Assembly (NCBI GenBank): GCA_020354275.1
Contig: CP070645.1
Location: forward strand, 1,372,788-1,412,793
DNA length: 40,006 bases
Direction: 5' to 3'
DNA from: Dehalococcoidales bacterium
Lineage (GTDB): Bacteria; Chloroflexota; Dehalococcoidia; Dehalococcoidales; UBA2162
Shown here in pieces: positions 7,701-15,732 of the stretch. Position numbers and translations under genes: made by a program. Positions within the stretch are counted from its first letter, which is position 1; each line of letters begins with the position of its first letter. The notes beneath the pieces are model-generated. The model searched no databases. It was not told the DNA's origin and was given only the letters and a program-made list of their open reading frames with translations.

Positions 7701-8722
7701 TGGGACATAAAGTACACCCTATGGGTTTCAGGATTGGTGTCATCCGTGACTGGCAGGCGAAATGGTACAGTGACAAGCATTACGCCGAATTCTTACAGGA
7801 AGACCTGAAACTCAGGAAAGCTATTGAGGCCAGGTATGCCGATGCTGCGGTATCGTTAGTGGAAATCGAGCGTCAGGCAAACCAGGTGACAATGACCGTC
7901 CATACTGCCCGACCTGGTATTGTTATCGGACGTGGCGGGCAGCGGGTTGATGAGACCAGACGCTACCTGGAACAACTAGTTGGCAAGAGGGTGCAATTGA
8001 ACATTAACGAGGTTCAGCAACCTGAGCTTGATGCTCATTTGGTAGCCAAGAATGTGGCCGAGCAGATTGAACGTCGCATTGCATACCGCAGGGCGATGAG
8101 GCAGGTGATGATCCGTACCATGCAGGCTGGTGCCAAGGGGATGAAGGTCAGTTGTGCCGGAAGGTTGGGTGGTGCCGAAATAGCCCGTCGTCAGACCATG
8201 CACGAGGGTCAGGTACCCCTGCATACACTACGGGCTGATATTGATTATGGCTTTGTTGAAGCCCGTACTAACATGGGCCGGATAGGGGTAAAGGTGTGGA
8301 TATACAAGGGTGAAATTCTGCCTGAAGCCAAGGAAGAAGAGGTTGAGGAAATGCCGGCTGAGCTGGCAGCTGAGATAAGCGAGTCGGCAGCACCGGCAGA
8401 CGAGGTAGCTGAGGAGGCTGTAGCCACAGTAGTAGAGGAAATAGTGAGCCCTGTCGCGGCTCCAGAACCTGAAACGGCTGAGGTTGAAGAAGCACCGGCT
8501 GAACCGGTGGCAGAAGCTGGCGCTGAGGCAGTTTCTACTGAGAAGGCGGCTGAAGAAGCACCCAAGAAAACGACCAGGGGAAGGCCTAGGAAGACACCTG
8601 TAGCAAAGGTTGAGGTAGCTGAGGTTGAAGAGGCACCGCCAGAAGCGGTAACGGATGATAGTATTAAAAACGAGGAATCTAACGGAGTAAAAGAGGACGA
8701 TGTTACAGCCGAAGCGGGTTAA
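7700..8722 (+). CDS. rpsC: 30S ribosomal protein S3 with long acidic tail
   Basis: S3 forms part of the mRNA entry channel and helicase site of the 30S head. Residues 1-210 are a normal S3: MGHKVHPMGFRIGVIRDW at the start, a KH domain with VIGRGGQ near 75-81, and the C-terminal block SCAGRLGGAEIARRQ near 151-165. After about residue 210 comes a tail of roughly 130 residues rich in Glu, Ala, Val and Pro, with the repeat AEVEEAP (near 260 and 308) and an AT-hook-like RGRPRK at 293-298. The full length of 340 is well above the usual 210-280. The end overlaps rplP by 23 bases. The same reading frame is continuous, so the tail is encoded and not a frame artefact. Confidence 0.96.
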   Translation: MGHKVHPMGFRIGVIRDWQAKWYSDKHYAEFLQEDLKLRKAIEARYADAAVSLVEIERQANQVTMTVHTARPGIVIGRGGQRVDETRRYLEQLVGKRVQLNINEVQQPELDAHLVAKNVAEQIERRIAYRRAMRQVMIRTMQAGAKGMKVSCAGRLGGAEIARRQTMHEGQVPLHTLRADIDYGFVEARTNMGRIGVKVWIYKGEILPEAKEEEVEEMPAELAAEISESAAPADEVAEEAVATVVEEIVSPVAAPEPETAEVEEAPAEPVAEAGAEAVSTEKAAEEAPKKTTRGRPRKTPVAKVEVAEVEEAPPEAVTDDSIKNEESNGVKEDDVTAEAG

Positions 8723-9137
8723 ATACCGCAAGACCCATAAAGGACGGCGGAAGGGTAAAGCCCATGCTGGGAACAGGATTACGTTTGGTGACTTTGGTCT
8801 GCAGGCATTGGGAACGGCCTGGGTTACTGCCCGTCAGATTGAGGCAGCTCGTCGGGCTATTACCCGTCATGTCCGGCGCGGCGGTAATATCTGGGTATGC
8901 GTATTCCCGTATAAGTCGGTAACTAAAAAAGCCGCCGAGACCCGGATGGGTTCCGGGAAAGGTGCCCCTGACCACTGGGTGGCGGTGGTAAAACCAGGCC
9001 GGATTCTATTTGAGATGTCTGGAGTTAATGAAGACGCGGCCAGGGAGGCAATGCGGCTGGCTTCACATAAGTTACCGCTGGATACCAGGTTTGTAACTAG
9101 GGAAGGTATCACCGCCGGTGATGGTAGAAAACAGTAG
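8700..9137 (+). CDS. rplP: 50S ribosomal protein L16
   Basis: L16 helps place the A-site tRNA and organises the peptidyl-transferase centre. The 145-residue sequence begins MLQPKRVKYRKTHKGRRKGK and has the conserved GLQALGTAWVTARQIEAARRA and RMGSGKGAPDHWVAVVKPGR blocks. The ATG at 8700 follows AGAGG inside the acidic tail codons of rpsC, overlapping by 23 bases. It lies 13 bases before rpmC. Confidence 0.97.
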   Translation: MLQPKRVKYRKTHKGRRKGKAHAGNRITFGDFGLQALGTAWVTARQIEAARRAITRHVRRGGNIWVCVFPYKSVTKKAAETRMGSGKGAPDHWVAVVKPGRILFEMSGVNEDAAREAMRLASHKLPLDTRFVTREGITAGDGRKQ

Positions 9138-9150
9138 GAGATAACCCAGA

Positions 9151-9348
9151 TTGAAGGTTGATGAAATCCGGGCTTTAAAGAGTGAGGACTTGGTTAGGCA
9201 GCTGGAATCGGCGCATCAGGAGCTGTTCGATCTCCGGTTCCGCCTGGCTACTAAGCAGCTGGTCAATCACCGCCAGATCCGGGCGGTTAAGAAGAATATT
9301 GCCCGGATGAAAACGGTCATGAGGGAGAGAGAACTGGGCCAAAGGTAG
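9151..9348 (+). CDS. rpmC: 50S ribosomal protein L29
   Basis: L29 lies at the tunnel exit next to L23 and contributes to the trigger-factor site. The TTG start at 9151, after TAGGAGAT, yields MKVDEIRALKSEDLVRQLE and 65 residues, matching the family: two antiparallel helices with the block ELFDLRFRLATKQL and the basic end RQIRAVKKNIARMKTVMRER. The gene sits in its standard place between rplP and rpsQ, 11 bases from the latter. Confidence 0.95.
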   Translation: MKVDEIRALKSEDLVRQLESAHQELFDLRFRLATKQLVNHRQIRAVKKNIARMKTVMRERELGQR

Positions 9349-9359
9349 GTTTATTTAAT

Positions 9360-9641
9360 ATGGCAGCAAGGCGAAAAGTAAGAACAGGGCGCGTACTCAG
9401 CAATAAGATGGATAAGACCGTGGTGGTTGTTGTCGAGACGACTAAACACCATCCGCTTTATAAAAAGACGATTAAAAAATCAGCCAAATACAAGGCACAT
9501 GATGCCGGTAATGAATGTGGCGAGGGGGATATCGTCAGGATTGTGGAAACCCGCCCTCTCTCCAGAGAGAAGCGCTGGCGGGTGGCTGAGATAATTACCA
9601 AGAAGGCGGCTGTAGAAATCAAGCCCGGGGAGATAACCTGA
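9360..9641 (+). CDS. rpsQ: 30S ribosomal protein S17
   Basis: S17 is a primary 16S rRNA-binding protein with an OB fold. The product (93 residues) contains GRVLSNKMDKTVVVVVE, the KHPLYKK-like block HHPLYKKTIKKSAKYKAHD and the closing ETRPLSREKRWRVAEI, all typical. The ATG at 9360 lies a few bases after rpmC with a weak ribosome site, so coupling to rpmC is likely. A 61-base gap follows before rplN. Confidence 0.96.
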   Translation: MAARRKVRTGRVLSNKMDKTVVVVVETTKHHPLYKKTIKKSAKYKAHDAGNECGEGDIVRIVETRPLSREKRWRVAEIITKKAAVEIKPGEIT

Positions 9642-9702
9642 TAACGATACTGCCGACGCTAATTCATAGTGGTCGGTATGGATTTGGCAGGGATAATATA
9701 GC
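9642..9702 (+). other. Gap before rplN with competing stems
   Basis: CCGAC (9653-9657) can pair with GTCGG (9672-9676), while CTGCC (9650-9654) can instead pair with GGCAG (9686-9690), which abuts the AGGGAT ribosome site of rplN. The two pairings exclude one another. This would fit a translational switch but is only a pattern seen by eye. Confidence 0.3.
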
Positions 9703-10071
9703 ATGATTCAGTCATATACCAGACTCAAAGTAGCCGATAACACCGGTGCCCGGCAGGTCATGTGTATTGGTTTGCTTGGTGGCACGGGTAGAAAATACGC
9801 CCGGGTGGGTGATATTATAGTGGCTTCGGTCAAGCGGGCTACTCCCGGGGGCACGGTCAAGAAAGGAGAGGTGGTGCGGGCGGTTATTATCCGTACGGCG
9901 CAACCGTTCCGGCGGCCTGATGGCTCTTATATCCGCTTTGATGAGAATGCGGCCGTGATTTTAACGGACAAGAATAATCCCAAGGGTACCCGTATATTTG
10001 GGCCAGTGGCCAGAGAACTGAGAGAGAAGAACTTTACCAAAATAATATCGCTGGCACCAGAGGTTCTATGA
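9703..10071 (+). CDS. rplN: 50S ribosomal protein L14
   Basis: L14 forms intersubunit bridges and is the docking site of the silencing factor RsfS. The 122-residue protein starts MIQSYTRLKVADNTGARQVMC and contains GDIIVASVKRATPGG, the conserved AVIIRT, and the end block GTRIFGPVARELREKNFTKIISLAPEVL, which is full family length. The ATG at 9703 follows AGGGAT at a somewhat long distance. The end overlaps rplX by four bases (ATGA). Confidence 0.97.
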   Translation: MIQSYTRLKVADNTGARQVMCIGLLGGTGRKYARVGDIIVASVKRATPGGTVKKGEVVRAVIIRTAQPFRRPDGSYIRFDENAAVILTDKNNPKGTRIFGPVARELREKNFTKIISLAPEVL

Positions 10072-10379
10072 AGATCAAAAAGAATGATAACGTACTGGTT
10101 ATTAACGGTAAAGACCGGGGTAAGAAGGGGAAGGTACGCTTTGCTTACCCTAAGAAAGAACGGGTAATTGTAGAGGGCATCAACTTCATTAAAAGGCATA
10201 CCCGGGCCCGACGCCAGGTAAGACAGGCTGGCATAATAGAGAGGGAGGCGCCTATTCACGTGTCTAATGTTATGCTCCTCTGCAGTAAGTGTAATCATCC
10301 GGCACGGGTGGGGTACCGTTACCTGGAGGATGGCCGCAAGGTCAGGATTTGCCGTGTCTGTAATGAGGTAATTGATTAA
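10068..10379 (+). CDS. rplX: 50S ribosomal protein L24, zinc-site form
   Basis: L24 initiates 50S assembly. The KOW-domain start MKIKKNDNVLVINGKDRGKKGKV is clear. The C-terminal part carries CSKC (residues near 72-75) and CRVC (near 96-99), a two-knuckle pattern that suggests a bound zinc ion. The length is 103 residues. The ATG at 10068 follows AGAGG at the end of rplN, and ATGA overlap implies translational coupling. It is immediately followed by rplE. Confidence 0.96.
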   Translation: MKIKKNDNVLVINGKDRGKKGKVRFAYPKKERVIVEGINFIKRHTRARRQVRQAGIIEREAPIHVSNVMLLCSKCNHPARVGYRYLEDGRKVRICRVCNEVID

Positions 10380-10380
10380 G

Positions 10381-10923
10381 ATGTCCCGTTTGAAGGAGAA
10401 GTACACAACAGAGGTTGTCCCGTTGCTGATGGAGCGTTACGGGTACAAGAATGTTATGAGGGTACCCCGCCTGGAGAAAGTGGCGCTCAATATCGGTGTT
10501 GGGGAGGCCATTCAGAATGCCAGGGCTCTGGAAGCTGCCGAGAAAGACCTGGCTGATATTTCGGGGCAGCACCCGGTGACCACCCGTGCCCGTAAATCGA
10601 TAGCTGCTTTCCGGTTACGGGAAGGGATGCCGGTGGGACTGAAGGTAACCCTGCGTGGGGAAAGGATGTATCAGTTCTTTGACAAGCTGGTCAATACCGT
10701 ACTCTGCCGTGTCCGGGAGTTTCAGGGGGTTTCCCGGGATTCCTTTGACGGCCGGGGAAATTACACTCTGGCCTTTAAGGAACAAACCGTTTTCCCGGAA
10801 ATAGAGTACGATAAAATAGATAAAGCCCGGGGGCTGGAAATCTCAATCGTCACCACCGCCCGGACGGATGAGGAAAGCATGCGATTACTTGAGTTACTGG
10901 GCATGCCTTTCGCGGGAGATTGA
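10381..10923 (+). CDS. rplE: 50S ribosomal protein L5
   Basis: L5 binds 5S rRNA and contacts P-site tRNA. ATG 10381, one base after the rplX stop, gives MSRLKEKYTTEVVPLLMERYGYKN and 180 residues, the usual size; a TTG nine bases upstream is less likely because it lies within rplX. The blocks VPRLEKVALNIGVGEA, TTRARKSIAAFRLREGMPVGLKVTLRG and NYTLAFKEQTVFPEIEYDK match the family. Confidence 0.97.
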   Translation: MSRLKEKYTTEVVPLLMERYGYKNVMRVPRLEKVALNIGVGEAIQNARALEAAEKDLADISGQHPVTTRARKSIAAFRLREGMPVGLKVTLRGERMYQFFDKLVNTVLCRVREFQGVSRDSFDGRGNYTLAFKEQTVFPEIEYDKIDKARGLEISIVTTARTDEESMRLLELLGMPFAGD

Positions 10924-10934
10924 TTGGAGCTATA

Positions 10935-11120
10935 ATGGCGAAAAAGTCAGAAATTGCTAAATGGGCGCGCCCGCCTAAATACAAGGTGCAGCAGCACAAC
11001 CGCTGTCACCTGTGCGGACGGCCTCGCGCTTACATACGGAAGTTTAGCCTCTGCCGTATCTGCTTTCGTGAGCTGGCTCTGGCCGGTAAGATTCCAGGGG
11101 TACGGAAGTCGAGCTGGTAA
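10935..11120 (+). CDS. rpsN: 30S ribosomal protein S14, zinc-binding short form (type Z)
   Basis: S14 is a head protein needed late in 30S assembly. ATG 10935, after TTGGAG, gives the 61-residue short form beginning MAKKSEIAKW. The zinc ligands CHLCGRP (residues near 24-30) and CRICFRELA (near 40-48) are intact, so this is the C+ version and not the long zinc-free form. It follows rplE by 11 bases and precedes rpsH by 65. Confidence 0.96.
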   Translation: MAKKSEIAKWARPPKYKVQQHNRCHLCGRPRAYIRKFSLCRICFRELALAGKIPGVRKSSW

Positions 11121-11185
11121 TCGTAATAAGGGAGTCTGGTACTAAAACAGGCCGTGATTTATTAGAATAATATTAGGGGGGAAGA

Positions 11186-11584
11186 GTGACTATCTCTGAT
11201 CCAATAGCAGATATGCTGACCCGGATACGGAATGCCGTGATGGTACGGCATGATTCGGTACTGGTTCCGGCCTCAAAAATGAAAATGGCGATAGCCAGAG
11301 TGCTGAAGGACGAAGGGTTTATCAGCGACTATGAAGTGGTGAGGGGTAAACCACACCGGACGATCAAGGTTTACCTTAAATATGATGATAAAAACCAGCC
11401 GATAATTTCGGGGCTAGAGCGGGTCAGCAAACCTGGCTTAAGGGTATATGTTGACCGTAAGGAGATACCCCGCGTGGCCGGTGGGCTGGGCATTGCCATT
11501 ATATCAACCTCGCAGGGCGTGATGACCGGTCACAAGGCCTGGCAGAAGGGGATCGGTGGCGAATTATTATGTTATGTATTGTAG
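11186..11584 (+). CDS. rpsH: 30S ribosomal protein S8
   Basis: S8 binds helix 21 of 16S rRNA early in assembly; in E. coli it represses the spc operon at the rplE start. The GTG start at 11186, after AGGGGGG, yields MTISDPIADMLTRIRNAVMVRHD and 132 residues. The C-terminal signature GGLGIAIISTSQGVMTGHKA with the final GGELLCYVL is typical. No S8 target near rplE could be recognised by eye. Confidence 0.97.
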   Translation: MTISDPIADMLTRIRNAVMVRHDSVLVPASKMKMAIARVLKDEGFISDYEVVRGKPHRTIKVYLKYDDKNQPIISGLERVSKPGLRVYVDRKEIPRVAGGLGIAIISTSQGVMTGHKAWQKGIGGELLCYVL

Positions 11585-11605
11585 CAATATCAAGAGGTAC
11601 GATCT

Positions 11606-12157
11606 ATGTCTAGAGTAGGACGGATGCCGATTCCGGTACCGGACGGTGTCGCGGTAAATATAGAGCAGAACAAGGTTACGGTAACCGGACCGAAAGGCGA
11701 GCTTAGCCGCAGTTTTCACCCCGATATGTCCATTTCTCTGGAAGACGGTGTACTGACGGTTTCGCGGCCCAGTGATGACCGGATTCACCGCTCCCTGCAC
11801 GGGCTGACGCGAAAGCTTTTGGCCAACATGGTGGAGGGAGTATCTACCGGCTTTGAGAAAGGGCTGGAAATAGTGGGTGTTGGTTACCGCGCCGAAAAAA
11901 CCGGCGATAAGCTGGTAATGCGGATAGGTTTCTCACACCAGGTAGAAGTATCTCCGCTACCGGGTGTAGCCCTGGATGTAGAGGGCGGTAATCGCATTAA
12001 GGTTACCGGGATTAATAAGGAAATAGTTGGCGAGATGGCCGCCAGGATTCGGGCGGTCCGCCCGCCTGATGCTTATAAGGGCAAGGGTATCAGGTATGCC
12101 GGAGAGAGGGTCCGCCTTAAAGCCGGTAAGGCCGGTAAGGCAATTGGAGGCAGGTGA
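11606..12157 (+). CDS. rplF: 50S ribosomal protein L6
   Basis: L6 lies near the factor-binding centre. The 183-residue product begins MSRVGRMPIPVPDGVAVNIE and shows the duplicated L6 fold, ending with the signature RPPDAYKGKGIRYAGERVRLKAGKA split around residues 153-177. ATG 11606 follows AAGAGGT. It is three bases from rplR. Confidence 0.97.
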   Translation: MSRVGRMPIPVPDGVAVNIEQNKVTVTGPKGELSRSFHPDMSISLEDGVLTVSRPSDDRIHRSLHGLTRKLLANMVEGVSTGFEKGLEIVGVGYRAEKTGDKLVMRIGFSHQVEVSPLPGVALDVEGGNRIKVTGINKEIVGEMAARIRAVRPPDAYKGKGIRYAGERVRLKAGKAGKAIGGR

Positions 12158-12160
12158 TAA

Positions 12161-12526
12161 ATGGCCGTAGACAGTCCCTGGAAAGCACGTCGGAAAAGGC
12201 ACCTCAGGGTTAGAGCTAAGGTTAAGGGTACCAGCTCTAAACCCCGGCTATGTGTTTTCCGCAGCCTCAATCATATATATGCCCAGGTGATTGATGATTC
12301 ACAGGGCTGTACCCTTACCTCTGCCTCAAGTCTGGACCCGGAGATAAGGAGTATGACCGAAGCTAAAACAAAGACGTCTGAGTCAGAGCTGGTTGGCACC
12401 CTGGTGGCTAAAAGGGCATTAGGCCAGGGGATAGACCAGGTAGCTTTTGACCGTGGCGGTTATCAGTATTTTGGCCGGGTGAAAGCCCTGGCCGAAGCCG
12501 CTCGTCAGGCGGGACTAAGATTTTAA
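12161..12526 (+). CDS. rplR: 50S ribosomal protein L18
   Basis: L18 binds 5S rRNA with L5 and L25 in the central protuberance. The 121-residue sequence has the basic N-terminus RRKRHLRVRAKVKGTSSKPRL, the strand FRSLNHIYAQVIDD, and the end DRGGYQYFGRVKALAEAARQAGLRF, which is the family's C-terminal signature. The ATG at 12161 follows GGAGGCAGGTGATAA. It continues into rpsE after 20 bases. Confidence 0.97.
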   Translation: MAVDSPWKARRKRHLRVRAKVKGTSSKPRLCVFRSLNHIYAQVIDDSQGCTLTSASSLDPEIRSMTEAKTKTSESELVGTLVAKRALGQGIDQVAFDRGGYQYFGRVKALAEAARQAGLRF

Positions 12527-12546
12527 GGGAGGCGGTTGATAATTTA

Positions 12547-13062
12547 ATGCAGGAGCCGTCAGGAAAGATAGACCCAACAGAATTGGTACTGAATGACAAG
12601 ATGATTAATGTCAATCGGGTGGCCAAGGTAATGAGTGGCGGGAAACGTCTTCGTTTCAGCGCCCTGGTGGTGAGTGGCGATGGCAACGGGCATGTTGGCA
12701 TTGCTTTGGGAAAGGCTGGTGAGGTACCGCTGGCCATCAATAAGGCCAGTGCCATCGCCCATAAGAACCTGATCAAGGTACCGCTGGCCGGGACCACTAT
12801 ACCTTATGAGATAACAGTTAAGTATGGGGCCGCCCGGGTTTTACTGAAACCGGCCCCGCCGGGCACAGGCATTATCGCTGGCGGTAGTGTTCGGGCGGTT
12901 CTCGAGGCAGCCGGAGTCAGGGATATACTGACCAAGTCTCTGGGTAGTGCTAACCGTGTCAACGTGGCCAAGGCCACAATGCTAGCTCTGAGCCGGCTCA
13001 AGGACCCGAAAACGGAACTGGCCCGGCGCAGGCAAACAGAAAAGGCCAAGGAGGAAGCATAA
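12547..13062 (+). CDS. rpsE: 30S ribosomal protein S5
   Basis: S5 sits at the mRNA entry and affects decoding accuracy. The N-terminal dsRNA-binding-like domain (VLNDKMINVNRVAKVMSGGK, then GNGHVGIALGKAGEVPLAI) and the C-terminal domain (AAGVRDILTKSLGSANRVNV) are in the correct order. The product is 171 residues, within range. ATG 12547 follows GGGAGGCGG upstream at a longer spacing. The end is three bases before rpmD. Confidence 0.97.
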   Translation: MQEPSGKIDPTELVLNDKMINVNRVAKVMSGGKRLRFSALVVSGDGNGHVGIALGKAGEVPLAINKASAIAHKNLIKVPLAGTTIPYEITVKYGAARVLLKPAPPGTGIIAGGSVRAVLEAAGVRDILTKSLGSANRVNVAKATMLALSRLKDPKTELARRRQTEKAKEEA

Positions 13063-13065
13063 TCG

Positions 13066-13248
13066 GTGGCTAAACTACGTATTACCTGGGTTAAGAGCGG
13101 TATCGGTTATAGCCAGGACCAGAAAAGGACTCTGAAGTCGCTGGGCTTTCACCGGCTGAATCAGAGTGTGACCCACGATGATTCAGCCTCGATTCGGGGC
13201 ATGATTAATAAGGTTAGACACCTCGTTCGAGTGGGAGTAGAGGAGTAA
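13066..13248 (+). CDS. rpmD: 50S ribosomal protein L30
   Basis: L30 is a small rRNA-binding protein of the large subunit. The GTG start at 13066, after AAGGAGG, gives MAKLRITWVKSGIGYSQDQK and 60 residues. The helix TLKSLGFHRLNQSVTHDDSA and the closing MINKVRHLVRVGVEE are as expected for the family. The last base of its TAA is the A of the rplO ATG, so translation is probably coupled. Confidence 0.95.
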   Translation: MAKLRITWVKSGIGYSQDQKRTLKSLGFHRLNQSVTHDDSASIRGMINKVRHLVRVGVEE

Positions 13249-13712
13249 TGAGACAGGATTTACTCTCGCCAGCCGCTGGTGCGCGGCGAAAAAGTAAAAG
13301 AGTAGGTCGGGGGGATGGCAGTGGCCATGGCACATACTCGGGACGTGGCTGCAAAGGGCAGAGGTCCCGAGCCGGTTTCAGTATGCGCCCGGGATTTGAG
13401 GGCGGGCAGCTCCCGCTGATTGAACGCCTGCCACGAAAACGGGGTTTTGTTAATATTTTCCGCACCGAATACAGTGTTGTCAATGTCAAAGAGCTTTCTG
13501 TATTCCGACCGGGGAGCGAGGTGAACCCGGAAACACTGGTATCGGCCGGGCTGGTAAAATCACTCCGGCAACCGGTGAAAATACTGGCTGAAGGTGATAT
13601 TACCCACGCTATTTCGGTAAAGGCACACAGGTTCTCCACGGCCGCCAGAGCCAAGATTGAAGCGGCGGGAGGTACAGTGGAGGAGGTGGGATATGCGGCC
13701 TCGTCCGACTAG
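13248..13712 (+). CDS. rplO: 50S ribosomal protein L15
   Basis: L15 is a 23S rRNA-binding assembly protein with a long basic N-terminal extension. The visible N-terminal block KRVGRGDGSGHGTYSGRGCKGQ and the strand FRTEYSVVNVKELSVF match the family; the C-terminal lobe ends with AKIEAAGGTVEEVGY. The length is 154 residues. ATG 13248 follows GAGGAG. Its last 20 bases overlap the start of secY, the normal order in spc operons. Confidence 0.96.
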   Translation: MRQDLLSPAAGARRKSKRVGRGDGSGHGTYSGRGCKGQRSRAGFSMRPGFEGGQLPLIERLPRKRGFVNIFRTEYSVVNVKELSVFRPGSEVNPETLVSAGLVKSLRQPVKILAEGDITHAISVKAHRFSTAARAKIEAAGGTVEEVGYAASSD

Positions 13713-15015
13713 ACCACGTCTTCTTCAGGCGATGATTGATGCCTTCCGGCTACCGGACCTCAGGCGTCGCATCCTACTTACACTGGGGATACTGGTAATA
13801 TTCCGCTTTGTAGCCCACGTGCCTTTGCCCGGTGTCGATGCCCAGAGGCTGAACGAGATATTTCAGGCAAACGCGTTACTGGGTATGCTGGACATGTTCA
13901 GCGGCGGTGCCATGAGGAATTTCTCTATCGCGGCGATGGGTGTTTACCCGTACATAACGGCTTCGATTATTATGACGCTGATGGTTCCGGTAATCCCCCG
14001 GTTGCAGGCCATTTCACAGGAGGGTGAATCTGGCCGGCACAAGATCAACCGGATTACCCACTGGCTGACGGTACCTCTGGCCGGCATTGCTGGCTATTCG
14101 CAGCTGGTATTATTGCAGCGTGAGGGCGCGGTTGCCGGGGCCGATTTCTTAACAACGGCGACAATGATTATTTCTATGATAGCCGGCACTATATTCCTGG
14201 TCTGGCTGGGCGAGATAATTACTGAATACGGTATCGGTAATGGTATATCGATAATAATCTTTGGCGGTATCGTAGCGGGATACTGGGAGATGATCGGTAG
14301 CGGTGTTCTGGCCGGACAGCAGGGACAGATAGGAGGGCTGGTGGCCTATATCCTCATTGCCCTGGCCACGGTAGCGTTAATAGTCATATTTACCGAGGCG
14401 CACCGCCGCATTCCGGTACAGTATGCCCGGACCACTTTTCGTGGAGGTCGTATGTACAAGCAGGCCGGGGGAACCCATATTCCACTGCGGGTAAATACTG
14501 CTGGTATGATACCGCTCATCTTTGCCATGGCTCTGGTGTTATTCCCGGGGATGATTGCCAGTTATTTTGCCAATCCCACGGGGGCAGACCCCAACTTTGC
14601 TAATCATATCGTTAATATATTTAATCCCAATGCTGATATGCCGCTGGGGTTGTTCTACTGGGGATTGTATTTCTTACTGGTGGTTGGCTTTGCCTTCTTT
14701 TACACCATGGTTATGTTTGAGCAGCAGGACCTGTCAGGTAATTTGCAGCGGCAGGGCGGGTTTATACCCGGGATCCGTCCCGGCAGGAACACCAAGACAT
14801 ATCTCGATAGTGTCATCAAACGCATCACCTGGGCAGGGGCGCTCTTTCTGGCTGTGGTGGCGATAATACCCTTCCTGTCCCGCGAGTTTACCAATGTCCA
14901 GGTGATACAGTTATCCAGTATGGGCTTATTGATTGTGGTAGGTGTGGTACTGGATACCATGAAGCAGATGGAAGCCCAGCTGGTGATGCGTCGCTACGAG
15001 GGCTTCATCAGATAA
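13693..15015 (+). CDS. secY: Protein translocase subunit SecY
   Basis: SecY is the channel subunit of the SecYEG translocon, which moves secretory proteins through and into the inner membrane. ATG 13693, after GGAGGAGGTGGG, gives 440 residues; an ATG at 13732 is an alternative. Family landmarks are RHVPLPGVD-like AHVPLPGVDAQ, the plug region LDMFSGGAMRNFSI, ALGVYPYI-like AAMGVYPYITASI, EYGIGNGISIIIF and the cytosolic RIPVQYA loop, plus the repeated hydrophobic stretches of a ten-helix protein. adk follows, as in the classical spc operon. Confidence 0.97.
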   Translation: MRPRPTRPRLLQAMIDAFRLPDLRRRILLTLGILVIFRFVAHVPLPGVDAQRLNEIFQANALLGMLDMFSGGAMRNFSIAAMGVYPYITASIIMTLMVPVIPRLQAISQEGESGRHKINRITHWLTVPLAGIAGYSQLVLLQREGAVAGADFLTTATMIISMIAGTIFLVWLGEIITEYGIGNGISIIIFGGIVAGYWEMIGSGVLAGQQGQIGGLVAYILIALATVALIVIFTEAHRRIPVQYARTTFRGGRMYKQAGGTHIPLRVNTAGMIPLIFAMALVLFPGMIASYFANPTGADPNFANHIVNIFNPNADMPLGLFYWGLYFLLVVGFAFFYTMVMFEQQDLSGNLQRQGGFIPGIRPGRNTKTYLDSVIKRITWAGALFLAVVAIIPFLSREFTNVQVIQLSSMGLLIVVGVVLDTMKQMEAQLVMRRYEGFIR

Positions 15016-15081
15016 CAATAGTAGAGGTTTCTTAAAATATAAAGTCTGGGGAGGGGACAAGGGAGAAAGGCTTAAATAGTA

Positions 15082-15732
15082 GTGTATATTATTTTTCTGG
15101 GTGCTCCGGGTGCCGGTAAGGGTACTCAGGCGGTGAGGGTGGCACAGGAACTTAAGCTGGTACATGTTGCCACTGGCGACCTGTTACGGCAGGTACAGGA
15201 GCAGGGAACAGAGCTAGCCAAGGAAGCCAAGGCTTATATGGATAAGGGTATGCTGGTGCCGGACGAGATAACAATTAGAATGGTTCTGTCGCGTATTGCC
15301 GAACCTGATTGTCAGGTTGGGGTGATCCTTGACGGGTTTCCCAGGAATTTGAACCAGGCAGAAGTACTGGATAAATCCCTGGCGGAGAAGGATAAGGCAA
15401 TTGATAAGGTGGTGTCTATAATGATCGCTGAGCAGGAACTGCTTGACCGGCTCGGCGGGCGCTGGATTTGCCGTGAGTGTCAGACTCCGTATCATACCGT
15501 GAATTCTCCTCCCAGGGTACCAGGTAAGTGTGATCGGTGTGGTGGTGAGCTATATCAGCGTGATGACGATACTGTAGAGACGGTTAAAAAACGTCTTGAG
15601 GTCTATTCTTCGGAGACGGCTCCACTTATCGACTACTATTCGCAGCAGGGTAAACTGCTGGAGGTAGATGGTGAAGGGAGTATAGAGGAAGTGGGACAAA
15701 GGATTGTAGCGGCTTTGCAGAGGGGTAGATGA
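15082..15732 (+). CDS. adk: Adenylate kinase with zinc-binding lid
   Basis: Adenylate kinase interconverts ATP plus AMP and two ADP. The GTG start at 15082 gives MYIIFLGAPGAGKGTQAV, with the P-loop at residues 7-14. The AMP-site segments ATGDLLR and DGFPRNLNQAE are present. The long lid carries CRECQ and CDRCG, the four-cysteine zinc site found in many Gram-positive-type enzymes. The length is 216 residues. ATGA overlap links it to map. Confidence 0.97.
   Translation: MYIIFLGAPGAGKGTQAVRVAQELKLVHVATGDLLRQVQEQGTELAKEAKAYMDKGMLVPDEITIRMVLSRIAEPDCQVGVILDGFPRNLNQAEVLDKSLAEKDKAIDKVVSIMIAEQELLDRLGGRWICRECQTPYHTVNSPPRVPGKCDRCGGELYQRDDDTVETVKKRLEVYSSETAPLIDYYSQQGKLLEVDGEGSIEEVGQRIVAALQRGR

Noticed and set aside
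8228..8731. Open frames of 75-167 codons on the minus strand opposite the rpsC tail
   Set aside because: They are the antisense of the low-complexity Glu/Ala codons and give Leu/Ser-rich or Arg/Cys-rich translations with no family likeness.
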